Shown piece after piece: positions 46,129 through 55,368 of a DNA stretch of 64,000 nucleotides (position 1 is its first letter; each line of letters starts with the position of its first letter). Under the pieces are notes generated by a model. That model was not told the origin of the DNA. It did not search any database and saw only the letters and a list, made by a program, of their open reading frames with translations. The DNA comes from Agrobacterium tumefaciens. GTDB lineage: Bacteria > Pseudomonadota > Alphaproteobacteria > Rhizobiales > Rhizobiaceae. Position numbers and translations under genes: made by a program. The DNA is taken from assembly GCF_000834635.1 (NCBI RefSeq), contig NZ_JXQV01000009.1, positions 558,001 through 622,000 on the forward strand, in the 5' to 3' direction.

Positions 46129-47442
46129 TTACTTGATGTATCCCGAGCGCGTCATTTCACGCGTGGCTGTGGACTGGGCGCTGGCCAGAGCATCATCAAC
46201 GCTGGACTGACCTGCAACGACCGCCGAGAACAGCTGACCAACCGTGGTGCCGAGCGACTGGAACTCAGGGATCGCTACGAACTGACCACCTGTGTAAGGC
46301 ACAGGCTTGACCGTTGGCTTGGTGATATCGGCAGCATTCATGGCAGCCAATGTCGGTGCTGCAAAGCCTGCGGCCTTCTGGTAATCCGCGTTCTTGTAGA
46401 GCGAGGTGCGTGTGCCAGGAGGCACGTTGGCCCAGCCATCCTTGGAAGCGACGAGCTGCGTGTATTCCTTGCTGGTTGCCCAGGCAATGAACTTCTCAGC
46501 GGCTTCAGCCTTCTGCGAGCTCTTTGGAATGGCAAGGTTCCAGGACCAGAGCCAGTTGCCATGGTTCTTCATTTCGCCCTGCGTCGGGAAGAGTGCATAG
46601 CCAACCTTGTCGGCGACCTTGCTGTCCTTAGGGTTCGATACGAAGGATGCGGCAACCGTGGCATCAATCCACATGCCGCATTTGCCCTGCTGGAACAGCG
46701 TCAGGTTTTCGTTGAAGCCGTTGGAGGAAGCACCGGATGGACCGGCATCCTTCATCAGGTCAACATAGAACTGAAGCGCGTTCTTCCATTCAGGCTGATC
46801 GAACTGTGGCTTCCAGTTCTCATCGAACCAGCGACCGCCAAAGGAGTTGGTGAGCGCGGTGATGAAGGCCATGTTCTCACCCCAACCGGCCTTGCCGCGA
46901 AGGCACATGCCGTTCACATCGGCCTTGCGGTCGGTGATCTTGCGGGCAGCGTCGCCGATGAATTCCCAGGTCGGGTTTTCTGGCATCTTCAGGCCTGCTT
47001 TTTCAAACAGATCCTTGCGATACATGATCATGGCGGATTCACCGTAGAACGGGGCCGCATAGAGCTTGCTATCGACAGTCAGGCCACCCTTGATGGATGG
47101 CAGCATGTCGGCAACATCGTAGTTATCGCCGAGCTTTTCGAGTGGCAAAAGCCAGCCCTGCTTGGCCCAGATCGGAACTTCGTAGTTGCCGATGGTCATG
47201 ATGTCGTACTGGCCGCCACTGGTGGCGATATCGGTGGTGACGCGTTCACGCAGGACGTTTTCTTCCAGCGTGACCCATTCAACCTTGATATCTGGGTTTT
47301 TGGCGGTGAATTCGGATGTCAGTCCCTGCATGCGGATCATGTCACCGTTGTTGACGGTGGCGATGGTCAGCGTTTCTGCGGAAGCGAGGCCCGAAAAGGC
47401 GAGAGCCGAGCACGCGCCCAGCAGAAGTGTCTTCAATGTCAT
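46129..47442 (-). CDS. smoE: polyol ABC transporter, periplasmic binding protein
   Basis: A 437-residue CUT1 solute-binding protein. Signal peptide 1-22 (MTLKTLLLGACSALAFSGLA), then a typical mature start ETLTIATVNNGDMIRMQGL. Its segment WEFIGDAARKITDRKADVNG and the late tail with WATSKEYTQLVAS fit the sorbitol/mannitol SmoE branch. GGGAGG precedes the ATG. It is first of the transport genes, 143 bp after the SorC-type regulator. Confidence 0.92.
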   Translation of the reverse strand: MTLKTLLLGACSALAFSGLASAETLTIATVNNGDMIRMQGLTSEFTAKNPDIKVEWVTLEENVLRERVTTDIATSGGQYDIMTIGNYEVPIWAKQGWLLPLEKLGDNYDVADMLPSIKGGLTVDSKLYAAPFYGESAMIMYRKDLFEKAGLKMPENPTWEFIGDAARKITDRKADVNGMCLRGKAGWGENMAFITALTNSFGGRWFDENWKPQFDQPEWKNALQFYVDLMKDAGPSGASSNGFNENLTLFQQGKCGMWIDATVAASFVSNPKDSKVADKVGYALFPTQGEMKNHGNWLWSWNLAIPKSSQKAEAAEKFIAWATSKEYTQLVASKDGWANVPPGTRTSLYKNADYQKAAGFAAPTLAAMNAADITKPTVKPVPYTGGQFVAIPEFQSLGTTVGQLFSAVVAGQSSVDDALASAQSTATREMTRSGYIK

Positions 47443-47465
47443 GATCTTCCTCCCAGAAGAAAGTT

Positions 47466-47500
47466 GTGAGCATTCGCTTTGCTCTAGGGCAAATACTCAC
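47466..47500. promoter_or_regulatory. inverted repeat in the smoC-smoE gap
   Basis: GTGAGCATTCGC (47466-47477) and GCAAATACTCAC (47489-47500) are reverse complements at 10 of 12 positions, with an 11-bp spacer, 24 bp upstream of the smoE start. It is a candidate operator for the adjacent SorC-family regulator. Confidence 0.5.
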
Positions 47501-47585
47501 TTTTGGGAGAAGAAAGTCAAGCGGCTACCTGCGCTGCATTGCACAAGGATTAACTAACATACTGGTTTTGCAACAATATTTCTGC

Positions 47586-48539
47586 TCAGTTCCTGAGCAA
47601 ATATTCGGCGGATGCCTCGTCGGTGATGACACCGTTCAGAAGGCCACCGCGCAGAGCCGCGAGAATGGCAGGGGATTTTTGCTTGCCCTGCGCAATTCCG
47701 ATGACCGTGCTGGTTTCGCGTTGCGGCAGGGGAACGGAGGCCACACGATCATTGATGGGGGTGTCGAGAATCCGGCCATCCCGATCAAACGACCAGCCGC
47801 AAATCTCGCCCGCACCACCCCTGGCGATGAGGTCGCGCATTTCCTGAACCTCAAGAAAGCCATCGACGCAGAGCGGTGCATCCTCTGCCAGTTGGCCGAC
47901 GCCGACAAAGGTCACATCGGCAGCAGCGCCCAGCGCCAGCGTGGAGCGCACCATGGATTGATCGTGCAGCAGCTCCCGCTCCTCTGAAGACGAACAGAGA
48001 ACCGGTAAGGGCATGGGAAAATGCCGCGCCTTGATGGCATCCGCCATGCTGAAAATGACGTTGTAATAGGCCGCGGAACCATCCGGCCCGATATTGCCGG
48101 TGAGCGAGACGATGCGGTGCTGCGGACATTCCATCGGCGGCAACTGATCGACGGCCGCTTTCAGCGTTCGGCCCGTGCCGATGGCCAGAACAATGGGGTC
48201 CGTCTTGCGAAGCCAGCGTTCGATTTCCGCCGCACCTGCCTCTGCAATGCCAACCGTGGAGGACACGCCGGCTGGGTCGCTCGGCACCACTTCTACATAC
48301 TTCAACGAAAACCGCTCGCGCAGTGCCTCGCTTTTTTCAAGGCAAGCGGCAATGGGGTGGTCGAGACGCACCTTGATCAGCCGTTCAGCCACAGCAAGGG
48401 AAACAAGCCGCTGCGCCGACTGGCGGGAAATGCCCATGGCGCTCGCAATCTCATCCTGCGTGCGGCCCGCAACGTAGTAGAGCCAGCCGGCTCGCGCCGC
48501 ATCGTCTAGCCGTCCACCAGTTTCGGATCGTTTGGCCAT
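47586..48539 (-). CDS. smoC: SorC/DeoR-family regulator of the polyol operon
   Basis: A 317-residue protein. HTH at about 25-55 (AGRTQDEIASAMGISRQSAQRLVSL), then the SorC sugar-binding domain (AIGTGRTLKAAVDQL; RIVSLTGNIGPDGSAAYYNV; IGIAQGKQKSPAILAALRGG). It matches the position and family of SmoC, upstream of smoEFGK in S. meliloti. It probably activates or represses the operon according to polyol supply. Confidence 0.9.
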   Translation of the reverse strand: MAKRSETGGRLDDAARAGWLYYVAGRTQDEIASAMGISRQSAQRLVSLAVAERLIKVRLDHPIAACLEKSEALRERFSLKYVEVVPSDPAGVSSTVGIAEAGAAEIERWLRKTDPIVLAIGTGRTLKAAVDQLPPMECPQHRIVSLTGNIGPDGSAAYYNVIFSMADAIKARHFPMPLPVLCSSSEERELLHDQSMVRSTLALGAAADVTFVGVGQLAEDAPLCVDGFLEVQEMRDLIARGGAGEICGWSFDRDGRILDTPINDRVASVPLPQRETSTVIGIAQGKQKSPAILAALRGGLLNGVITDEASAEYLLRN

Positions 48540-48613
48540 CTGCCCGCCCTTAACGCCTCATATCCCTGTGCTGACATTTTTCTAAGGCCCGTGTCAAACC
48601 ATGCCAAGGGTGG

Positions 48614-49297
48614 CTAGCCGAAGAACGGACCCACGACGAAATAAAGCACGGCTTTGGCGATTCCGTAAATCACACCGCTCACAACAGCCACCGAGATGAC
48701 CGAGAGCACGCCGCCGATGAGGGCAAAAAGCCCATCCCGTTCGAGAAGAGCAAAGGAAAAACAACCAATTGCGATGGCGGGCAGAATGTTGCCGAGCGGT
48801 ATGGGCAAGGCCAGAATGATGGCCAGCAGCAGACAGACAAGGCCGATGACCCGTTCGGCCACAGGCGAAAGCAGCCCTTGCATGCGCGGCCGCAGCAGCT
48901 TTTGCACCCGCAGCAGGACAGGCACGATTTTTTGTACGACCCGGGCAAAATCCTCTCGCGCCAGAGACCGCTGCGAGATCACACGCGGAAGCCACGGGCG
49001 TTTACCGGCGCAAAGCTGGGCGGCCAGAAAGACGAGCGGTGTGCCTGTTATGGCCGATGTGCCGGGTGGCGTGGGCACGATATTGGGCAGCGCAAACACC
49101 AGCATCAACGCGCCAAACGCGCGGTCTCCCATGGCGGACAGGAGATCGCCGACGGCAATGCGCGCACGGCTTTCATCGCTGGCCAAAGCCTGCAATATTT
49201 CGACAAGACCGGTTTCAGGCGCATCGGGCTCCGTCATCACGGGCTCGGCACCTTCGCCCGGGCCGGAAATGGCAGGATCATCCGATAAACGCAGCAT
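48614..49297 (-). CDS. ExoD-family exopolysaccharide-related membrane protein
   Basis: A 227-residue protein of the ExoD family. After a soluble start, GDRAFGALMLVFALPNIVPTPPGTSAITGTPL is the family hallmark, followed by about three helices (VIGLVCLLLAIILALPIPLGNILPAI and others). S. meliloti exoD mutants make less exopolysaccharide and are alkali-sensitive; the biochemical role is unknown. I choose ATG 49297 (GGAG 9 nt upstream) over TTG 49306. It is downstream of the peptide permease genes, on the same strand, 86 bp away. Confidence 0.88.
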   Translation of the reverse strand: MLRLSDDPAISGPGEGAEPVMTEPDAPETGLVEILQALASDESRARIAVGDLLSAMGDRAFGALMLVFALPNIVPTPPGTSAITGTPLVFLAAQLCAGKRPWLPRVISQRSLAREDFARVVQKIVPVLLRVQKLLRPRMQGLLSPVAERVIGLVCLLLAIILALPIPLGNILPAIAIGCFSFALLERDGLFALIGGVLSVISVAVVSGVIYGIAKAVLYFVVGPFFG

Positions 49298-49383
49298 AGG
49301 GTTCAACTCCAGAATTGCTTTCCGCTGTAACAGAAGAATGGCGGCAGCAATACGACGGTTCGCTCACTTTATGGTTGCTGGCA

Positions 49384-50205
49384 CTAGCGCCGCAGTCTGG
49401 GATCGAAACGATCCCGCAGGCCATCGCCCAGCAGATTGAACCCAAGCACGGCAAGCGCGATGGCAAGCCCCGGCAGAATGGCAAGCCAGGGCGCCGCAGA
49501 GAGATAGGTCTGCGATTCCCACAGCATACGCCCCCAGGTGGGCGCTGGCGGCGCCATGCCGAGGCCGAGAAAACTCAAGCCCGCCTCGGTCAGAATGGCA
49601 AGCCCCAGCTGGATGCTGACCTGCACGATGATGAGATTGGCAAGGTTTGGCAGGATGTGGGTGATGGTGATGCCGCCTCGGCTGCGCCCAAGGCTTTCCG
49701 CTGCCACGACGAAATCCCGCACCCACAATTGCAGGGCCGCCGCACAGGTCAGCCGGGCAAAGACCGGCACCATGAAGGTGGCAATGGCAATGATGGCGGT
49801 GAAGCGGCCGGAGCCGATGAAAGCGCCCAGCATCATGGCCGAGAGAATGGGCGGCAGCGCAAAGACGATATCGCAGATGCGCATCAGCAAAGCCTCGACA
49901 ACACCACGTTGCGCCGCTGCTATGATGCCCACCAGCGTGCCGATGGCGGCACCAATGGCGACAGCCACGACAGCCGTGGAGAGCGAGTTCCACGCGCCGA
50001 CCATGAGCATCGAGGCAAGATCGCGCCCGAAATGATCCGTGCCCAGCAACCCCTGCGCAAGCGGCGGTTTGAGCTTCGCAACGATCTGCATTTTTGTCGG
50101 CACGTGTGGTGTCCAGACCAGCGATAGCAGGGCAATACAAAGCAATGCGCCTGAAATGATGGCGCCAGGCAAAAGCGTGGTTGGGCGGCGGTGGGTGTTT
50201 CTCAT
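49384..50205 (-). CDS. peptide-type ABC permease 2 (DppC-like), system 1
   Basis: A 273-residue permease. GLLGTDHFGRDLASMLMVGAWNSL is the family opening, and AAESLGRSRGGITITHILPNLAN is the EAA loop. About five to six helices. It forms the channel with the gene just upstream, whose stop it overlaps by ATGA. No ATPase gene follows in this unit. Confidence 0.9.
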   Translation of the reverse strand: MRNTHRRPTTLLPGAIISGALLCIALLSLVWTPHVPTKMQIVAKLKPPLAQGLLGTDHFGRDLASMLMVGAWNSLSTAVVAVAIGAAIGTLVGIIAAAQRGVVEALLMRICDIVFALPPILSAMMLGAFIGSGRFTAIIAIATFMVPVFARLTCAAALQLWVRDFVVAAESLGRSRGGITITHILPNLANLIIVQVSIQLGLAILTEAGLSFLGLGMAPPAPTWGRMLWESQTYLSAAPWLAILPGLAIALAVLGFNLLGDGLRDRFDPRLRR

Positions 50206-51152
50206 GCGGCACGCGCCCGCAATCGCGGATCGATCAGCAGATAGGCCATATCGACAAGGAAATTCATTGTGATGACGAGCGCGCAGAAGAACAGCACGAC
50301 CGATTGCATGACGATGATATCGCGCTGCGTCAGTGCCTGATAAGCGAGCCGCCCCAGCCCCGGCAGATTGAACACATTTTCCACCAGCACCGTGCCCGCA
50401 ATCAGAAAGGTGAATTGCAGGCCAACCATGGTGACGACGGGAATGAGCGCGTTTGGCAGGACATGTTTCCACAAGGTCGCCGCCTCACCGATACCCTTGG
50501 CCCTGACGGTGCGCACGAAATCCTCGTTCATGACCTCCAGCATGGTGGAGCGGCAGACACGCGCGAGCACACCCGCTTGCGAGGCGGCAAGCGCGACTGC
50601 CGGAAGCACCAGCGCGTTGAGCCCCGCCCCGACGCCTGCCTGCCAGCCCGGAAACCCGCCCGCGGGCATCCAGCCCAGTGTGGTGGAAAACAGCAGGATC
50701 AGGAGAAGGCCGACCCAGAAGCCCGGAACGGAAATTCCAAGATGGGAAAACAGCCCGCAGACAACATCAATGACACCGCCGCGATATCGTGCTGCCAACA
50801 CACCCAGAGGCAAGGCGATGGCAATGGAAAGACCAATCGCCATGAAAGCCAGCGGCAGCGTGACCGCCAGACGCTCGACAATAAGCCCCGCCACCGGCAC
50901 GCCATAGGTATAGGATTGCCCCAGATCACCTCGGGCCATCGCTGCCAGCCAATAGACAAATCTGAGTGCCAGCGGCTGATCGAGCCCCATCTGCTTTTGC
51001 AACGCGGCAAGCGTATCAGGGCTGGCGGATGTGCCCAGCATGATGGCGGCAGGATCCCCCGGCAACAGGCCCATCACCATGTAGATCAGGAACGAGACGG
51101 CAAGAAGCGTGACCAGCAGGCCGAGGATGCGTCGGAGGATAAGGGCGATCAT
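50202..51152 (-). CDS. peptide-type ABC permease 1 (DppB-like), system 1
   Basis: A 316-residue permease. LALRFVYWLAAMARGDLGQSYTYGVPV and the loop TVRAKGIGEAATLWKHVLPNALIPVV are typical of DppB/OppB. Six helices. It follows the SBP gene by 40 bp and overlaps the second permease by 4 bp. Confidence 0.92.
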   Translation of the reverse strand: MIALILRRILGLLVTLLAVSFLIYMVMGLLPGDPAAIMLGTSASPDTLAALQKQMGLDQPLALRFVYWLAAMARGDLGQSYTYGVPVAGLIVERLAVTLPLAFMAIGLSIAIALPLGVLAARYRGGVIDVVCGLFSHLGISVPGFWVGLLLILLFSTTLGWMPAGGFPGWQAGVGAGLNALVLPAVALAASQAGVLARVCRSTMLEVMNEDFVRTVRAKGIGEAATLWKHVLPNALIPVVTMVGLQFTFLIAGTVLVENVFNLPGLGRLAYQALTQRDIIVMQSVVLFFCALVITMNFLVDMAYLLIDPRLRARAA

Positions 51153-51192
51153 GCTGCTACACCGCCCATGGAGACGCGCATTGGCCTAAAAC

Positions 51193-52713
51193 TCACTCTT
51201 CCCAATGCACATCCGTCAGCACGTTGGAGGGGATGGGTTCGTTTTCCCACAGGCCTTGCAGCTTCTTGTCCCAGACGCCAAGCTTTGGCATGACGAAGAG
51301 GAACAGTGCCGGGACATCCTGCGCCAGAATTTTCTGCGCATCCTGATAAAGCTCTTCCTGCTGGGTAGGGTCGGTGGTCAGCTCCACATTTCTGATGATC
51401 TCGTTGAACGTGGGATTCTTGTAGTTGAAGTAGTAGGGATCACGCGAAAAGATATCGATATCCATGGGCTCAGCATGGGCAACGATGGTCATCTCGTAAT
51501 TGGCGCCTTTCAAAACATCCGAAACCCATTTCGCCGGAAATTCCGTGGTTTCGATGGTCATGGTCACGCCGATTTCGGCAAACATGGCCTGAAGCACTTG
51601 CGAGGTGCGCTGGGCGTAAGGCATCTGTGGTGCCTTGATGGTGAAGGAAAGGCCGTTCGGATAACCCGCTTCGGCCAGCAAGGCCTTCGCCTTTTCAGCA
51701 TCATAGGGCAGGACGCCTGATGTATCCACATAGCCGCGATCATTGGGCGTATAGTGGCTGCCAATGGCTGTGCCAAAGCCCGACCATGCACCATCGATGA
51801 CGGTTGCGCGGTCCACCGCCATCATCAAGGCCTGACGCACGCGCTTGTCGTTGAACGGCTTGACGGCATTGTTCATGCCAGCCACCACCTTCAATTCGGT
51901 ATTGCCGATGAAGGTGCCGAGCCGCGCATGGCCTTCGAATGAGCTCATAAGTTCCGGCGCACCAAACTCGGGAAAGGCATCGACATCGCCGGCTTGAAGG
52001 GCTGCGGCTTGTGCCTGCGGATCGGGGATGAATCGGAAAGTTGCCTTTTCGAGCGCGACACTCACGTCCTTGTTCCAGTAATCTGCGTTGCGGGCGAGCT
52101 CCACCCTGTCGCCCTTGGCCCAGCTGACGAATTTGAACGGGCCAGTGCCAACAGGTGTCGTCTTGTTATTGTCAGCAGAGCGGGTGCCGACGATGGAGGA
52201 CGCGGGCCAGCCAAGCCAGTAGAGCAGGCTACCGGAGGGCTGCTTTAGCTTGAGGACCAGCGTCTTCGCATCTGGCGTTTCAATGGTCTGGATGGCTGCA
52301 AAGAACCGCTTCTGTGGATTGACGGAGCCCTCGCCCCGCGCGCGTTCCAGCGATGCCTTGGCGACCGAGGAATCGAAAACCTCGCCATCGTGAAACGTCA
52401 CGCCCTCATGCAGGGTGAATGTATAGGTCTTCCCGTCGTCCGAAATCTCCCAGCTTTTCGCGAGCTGCGGCTGGATTTTGCCGTCCTTGTCGATGGTGAC
52501 GAGACCTTCGAAAATGTTCTGCCATGTGACCTGGCCGATGAAGACCGGAGCCGCAACAGTCGGATCAAGCCCCGAAGGCTCACCGCCCATGCCGATGGTG
52601 ACGGCGTTTCTCGGTGCGGCCCAGACCGGCAATGCTGGCAGAGATACCGCGAGAACAAGCCCGACGGCTAAAAGCCGCGTTAGTGCCGTCTGCCGCAAGA
52701 AATTGATGCGCAT
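51193..52713 (-). CDS. peptide-type ABC solute-binding protein (family 5), system 1
   Basis: A 506-residue periplasmic protein. Signal peptide about 1-32 (LLAVGLVLAVSLPALPVWA), then the family-5 start TIGMGGEPSGLDPTV. The LTFHDG-type segment (HEGVTFHDGEVFDSS) and a late WEE tail fit the dipeptide/nickel-binding family. ATG 52713 sits 6 nt from GGAG, better than 52716. It lies 87 bp after the LysR gene, the likely regulator. Confidence 0.92.
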   Translation of the reverse strand: MRINFLRQTALTRLLAVGLVLAVSLPALPVWAAPRNAVTIGMGGEPSGLDPTVAAPVFIGQVTWQNIFEGLVTIDKDGKIQPQLAKSWEISDDGKTYTFTLHEGVTFHDGEVFDSSVAKASLERARGEGSVNPQKRFFAAIQTIETPDAKTLVLKLKQPSGSLLYWLGWPASSIVGTRSADNNKTTPVGTGPFKFVSWAKGDRVELARNADYWNKDVSVALEKATFRFIPDPQAQAAALQAGDVDAFPEFGAPELMSSFEGHARLGTFIGNTELKVVAGMNNAVKPFNDKRVRQALMMAVDRATVIDGAWSGFGTAIGSHYTPNDRGYVDTSGVLPYDAEKAKALLAEAGYPNGLSFTIKAPQMPYAQRTSQVLQAMFAEIGVTMTIETTEFPAKWVSDVLKGANYEMTIVAHAEPMDIDIFSRDPYYFNYKNPTFNEIIRNVELTTDPTQQEELYQDAQKILAQDVPALFLFVMPKLGVWDKKLQGLWENEPIPSNVLTDVHWEE

Positions 52714-52800
52714 CATGATCTCCTGTCTAGAGGCGCAAACATTTTGTGTTCAGCGCGTTGCGAAAATCGCTACACGAAGTCGGAGCTAAAAATCAACTGC

Positions 52801-53700
52801 CTATTTTGGCAAGTTGCCCATGAAGGTCTCGATGAAGCGGGAAAGCGTTGCCGCTGCAAAGGAAAGCTCGCGATCTGGCGCAACGCAAAGCTCGATGGTG
52901 GTGTGGACGCCCGGCGTACCTACAAGAGGAACCGCCACCATCTTGCCCGCCCTGATTTCGCGGGCGACGGAAAGCTCCGGCAGCAGGGTGACTGCGGCGC
53001 GGTCCAGCACCAGTTCCTTTAAAAGATCCAGCGAACTGGCCGTGAAGACCGGGTCGAGTTCGATGCCTGCCTTTTCAAACAGGACATCGAAGGCGTGCCT
53101 TGCCGCAAAGGTCTTTTCCGGCATGGCGAGCGGCATCTGCGAAAGTTGCGCAAGCGTGATGCCGCTTTTGCCCGCAAGCGCGTGGTCGGCGGGCAAGATG
53201 ACATCATAGCCGATATCCCGCGCAGCTAGGATTTTCACCTCGGATGTCTCAGGCGCAAACAGGGTGATGGCGATATCGGCCTGCGCCGTGACCAGCGCAT
53301 CGATGGCCTGACGGGCGCTGGTGATGTGCACATCGAAACGTAGCTTTGGATAGGTCGCGCTGAACTGGGCCAGCACGGGCGCCAGAAGGCTGGCGACAAT
53401 GGCACCATTGGCAAAGATGGTCGCACGCCCCCGCTCCAGCCCCTTGAGGTCATCGATCAACTGCTGAACATTGCCGAGTTCGCGCAGGGTTTTTCCCGCC
53501 CGCTCGGCCAGAAGCTCACCCGCCGCCGTCAGCGTGACCCCACGGCTTGAACGCTCTACCAGCGGCGCGCCGAAAAACTCCTCCAGATTGTCGATCTGGC
53601 GGCTGACGGCGGTGGGCGCGACATTGAGATTGTCAGCCGCAGCACGCATCGAGCGCGTGCGCACAAGCTCATCGAAATACATCAATGCGCGTAGGTTCAT
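52801..53700 (-). CDS. LysR-family transcriptional regulator
   Basis: A 299-residue protein. HTH at residues about 16-40 (MRAAADNLNVAPTAVSRQIDNLEEFFG), then the periplasmic-binding-like effector domain. The tail ends at LSRFIETFMGNLPK. It lies between the two peptide ABC units on the same strand, so it could control either. A 6-bp-arm palindrome (AAGACG-CTATT-CGTCTT, 53743-53759) just upstream is a candidate site. Confidence 0.9.
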   Translation of the reverse strand: MNLRALMYFDELVRTRSMRAAADNLNVAPTAVSRQIDNLEEFFGAPLVERSSRGVTLTAAGELLAERAGKTLRELGNVQQLIDDLKGLERGRATIFANGAIVASLLAPVLAQFSATYPKLRFDVHITSARQAIDALVTAQADIAITLFAPETSEVKILAARDIGYDVILPADHALAGKSGITLAQLSQMPLAMPEKTFAARHAFDVLFEKAGIELDPVFTASSLDLLKELVLDRAAVTLLPELSVAREIRAGKMVAVPLVGTPGVHTTIELCVAPDRELSFAAATLSRFIETFMGNLPK

Positions 53701-53785
53701 GGTGAAATTGTCCTGTCCACAGATATGCCGTCGCAATCCAGTAAGACGCTATTCGTCTTGTAGACGCAAGCATCCCCAGCACCGC

Positions 53786-54535
53786 TCAATCGCGCCGGAA
53801 ACCCTCGCTCGCCACCAGCAATTGCCGTGTGTAATCGGCCTTAAAATCCCGGCTTTCCAGCGCCGGAACATCCATCATTTCCACCACCTTGCCGCTTTTC
53901 ATCACAGCGAGACGGTCGCACATATGGCTGATAACGCCGAGATCGTGGCTGACCATGAGGAAGGTTAGGTTGCGGGCTTTGCGGACATCTTCGAGCAGGT
54001 TGAGGATTTCTGCCTGAATGGAGGCATCCAGCGCTGAGGTCGGCTCGTCCAGCAGCAGGATTTTCGGCTCCAGAATGAGGGCGCGGGCAATGGCGATACG
54101 CTGGCGCTGGCCGCCGGAAAGCTGGTGCGAGTAGCGAAAACGGAAGCCGGTTCCCAGACCCACCTCATCCAGCGCGCGGGTGATGCGGCCTTCCTTGTCA
54201 TCCAGCCCATGAATGGTGAGCGGTTCCAGAAGCAGCGCGTCCACCGTCTGGCGCGGGTGCAGCGAGCCATAAGGGTCCTGAAACACCATTTGCACATCGC
54301 GGTAGAAGCTCTTTTCGCGGAACTTGCTTTTATAGGTCCGGCCCTCGACCATGAGGCTGCCCTCATCGAAGTGGTTAAGACCGGCAATGGCACGCAAAAG
54401 CGTGGATTTGCCCGAACCGGATTCACCCACGAGGCCAAAGGACTGACCACGCGGCACATCGATGCTGACACCATCCAGCGCGACATGCCCATCAAAATCG
54501 ACCAGCATATTGGTGACGGAAAGAACAGATGTCAT
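53786..54535 (-). CDS. peptide-type ABC ATPase 2 (short, DppF/NikE-like), system 2
   Basis: A 249-residue ATPase. Walker A GESGSGKST, signature [15 protein letters not shown], Walker B ILLLDEPTSALD. It ends soon after YTRQLL, so it lacks the C-terminal oligopeptide-ATPase extension found in most DppF. It overlaps the upstream ATPase gene by ATGA and has GGAG before the ATG. Confidence 0.9.
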   Translation of the reverse strand: MTSVLSVTNMLVDFDGHVALDGVSIDVPRGQSFGLVGESGSGKSTLLRAIAGLNHFDEGSLMVEGRTYKSKFREKSFYRDVQMVFQDPYGSLHPRQTVDALLLEPLTIHGLDDKEGRITRALDEVGLGTGFRFRYSHQLSGGQRQRIAIARALILEPKILLLDEPTSALDASIQAEILNLLEDVRKARNLTFLMVSHDLGVISHMCDRLAVMKSGKVVEMMDVPALESRDFKADYTRQLLVASEGFRRD

Positions 54536-55368
54536 AGGCGCCACTCCGCTTTGCGGTCCAGAACCGGCAATGGGTGCCGGTTTTCGCCAATCTTCGGCAG
54601 GCAGTTCAACAGACCGCGCGTATAGGGATGCTGGGCATTATCGAGATTGGACGCCTGAAGCTCCTCCACCACGCGGCCCGCATACATGACGATGACGCGG
54701 TCGCAGAAGGAGGAGACAAGCCGCAGATCATGGGAGATGAAGATGAGCCCCATGCCCCGATCACGCACCAGCTTGTCGAGAATGCCGAGCACTTCGAGCT
54801 GCACCGTCACGTCAAGCGCCGATGTCGGCTCGTCGGCAATCAGGAGTTCCGGGCCGCAAACCAGCATCATGGCAATCATGACGCGCTGGCCCATGCCGCC
54901 GGAAACCTCGTGCGGGTAAAGGCCGAAGACGCGTTCCGGCTCACGAATCTGCACCGCCTCCAGCATGTCGAGAGCCCGCTTCTTTGCTTCCGAGGAGCCG
55001 ATGCGTTCATGCGTCTTCAGGGTTTCCACGATCTGCCGGCCAATCGTCATGACCGGGTTGAGGGAATATTTCGGATCCTGAAGGATCATGGCCATGCGTT
55101 TGCCGCGAATGCTGCGGCGCTGCTTGGCCGAAGCCTCCAGCAGATCGATATCGCCAAACCGCAACGTCTCCGCCTCGATCCTAGCCGCAGATGGCGTCAG
55201 CCCCATGATGGCGCGGCCCGTCTGCGATTTGCCGGAACCGGACTCGCCAACCACACCGAGGCGCTCCCGCCCCAGCGTAAAGGAAACGCCGCGCACCGCT
55301 TCCACCAGCCCGGTGCGGGTGGGAAAGCTGACGCGCAGGTTTTCGACGGTGAGAAGAGGCGCGCTCAT
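54532..55368 (-). CDS. peptide-type ABC ATPase 1 (short, DppD/NikD-like), system 2
   Basis: A 278-residue ATPase with Walker A GESGSGKSQT, signature VSGGMGQRVMIAMML and LLIADEPTSALD. It ends just after HPYTRGLLNCLP, about 50 residues shorter than E. coli DppD, without the Cys-rich extension. It overlaps genes on both sides by ATGA. Confidence 0.9.
   Translation of the reverse strand: MSAPLLTVENLRVSFPTRTGLVEAVRGVSFTLGRERLGVVGESGSGKSQTGRAIMGLTPSAARIEAETLRFGDIDLLEASAKQRRSIRGKRMAMILQDPKYSLNPVMTIGRQIVETLKTHERIGSSEAKKRALDMLEAVQIREPERVFGLYPHEVSGGMGQRVMIAMMLVCGPELLIADEPTSALDVTVQLEVLGILDKLVRDRGMGLIFISHDLRLVSSFCDRVIVMYAGRVVEELQASNLDNAQHPYTRGLLNCLPKIGENRHPLPVLDRKAEWRL

Noticed and set aside
46063..47469. 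Long frame opposite smoE
   Set aside because: Antisense to a clear solute-binding protein with signal peptide; no start signal and no motif.
53743..53759. AAGACG / CGTCTT palindrome as terminator of the peptide ABC operon
   Set aside because: It has only six base pairs and no T tract on the minus strand; an operator for the LysR gene is about as likely, so it is mentioned only there.
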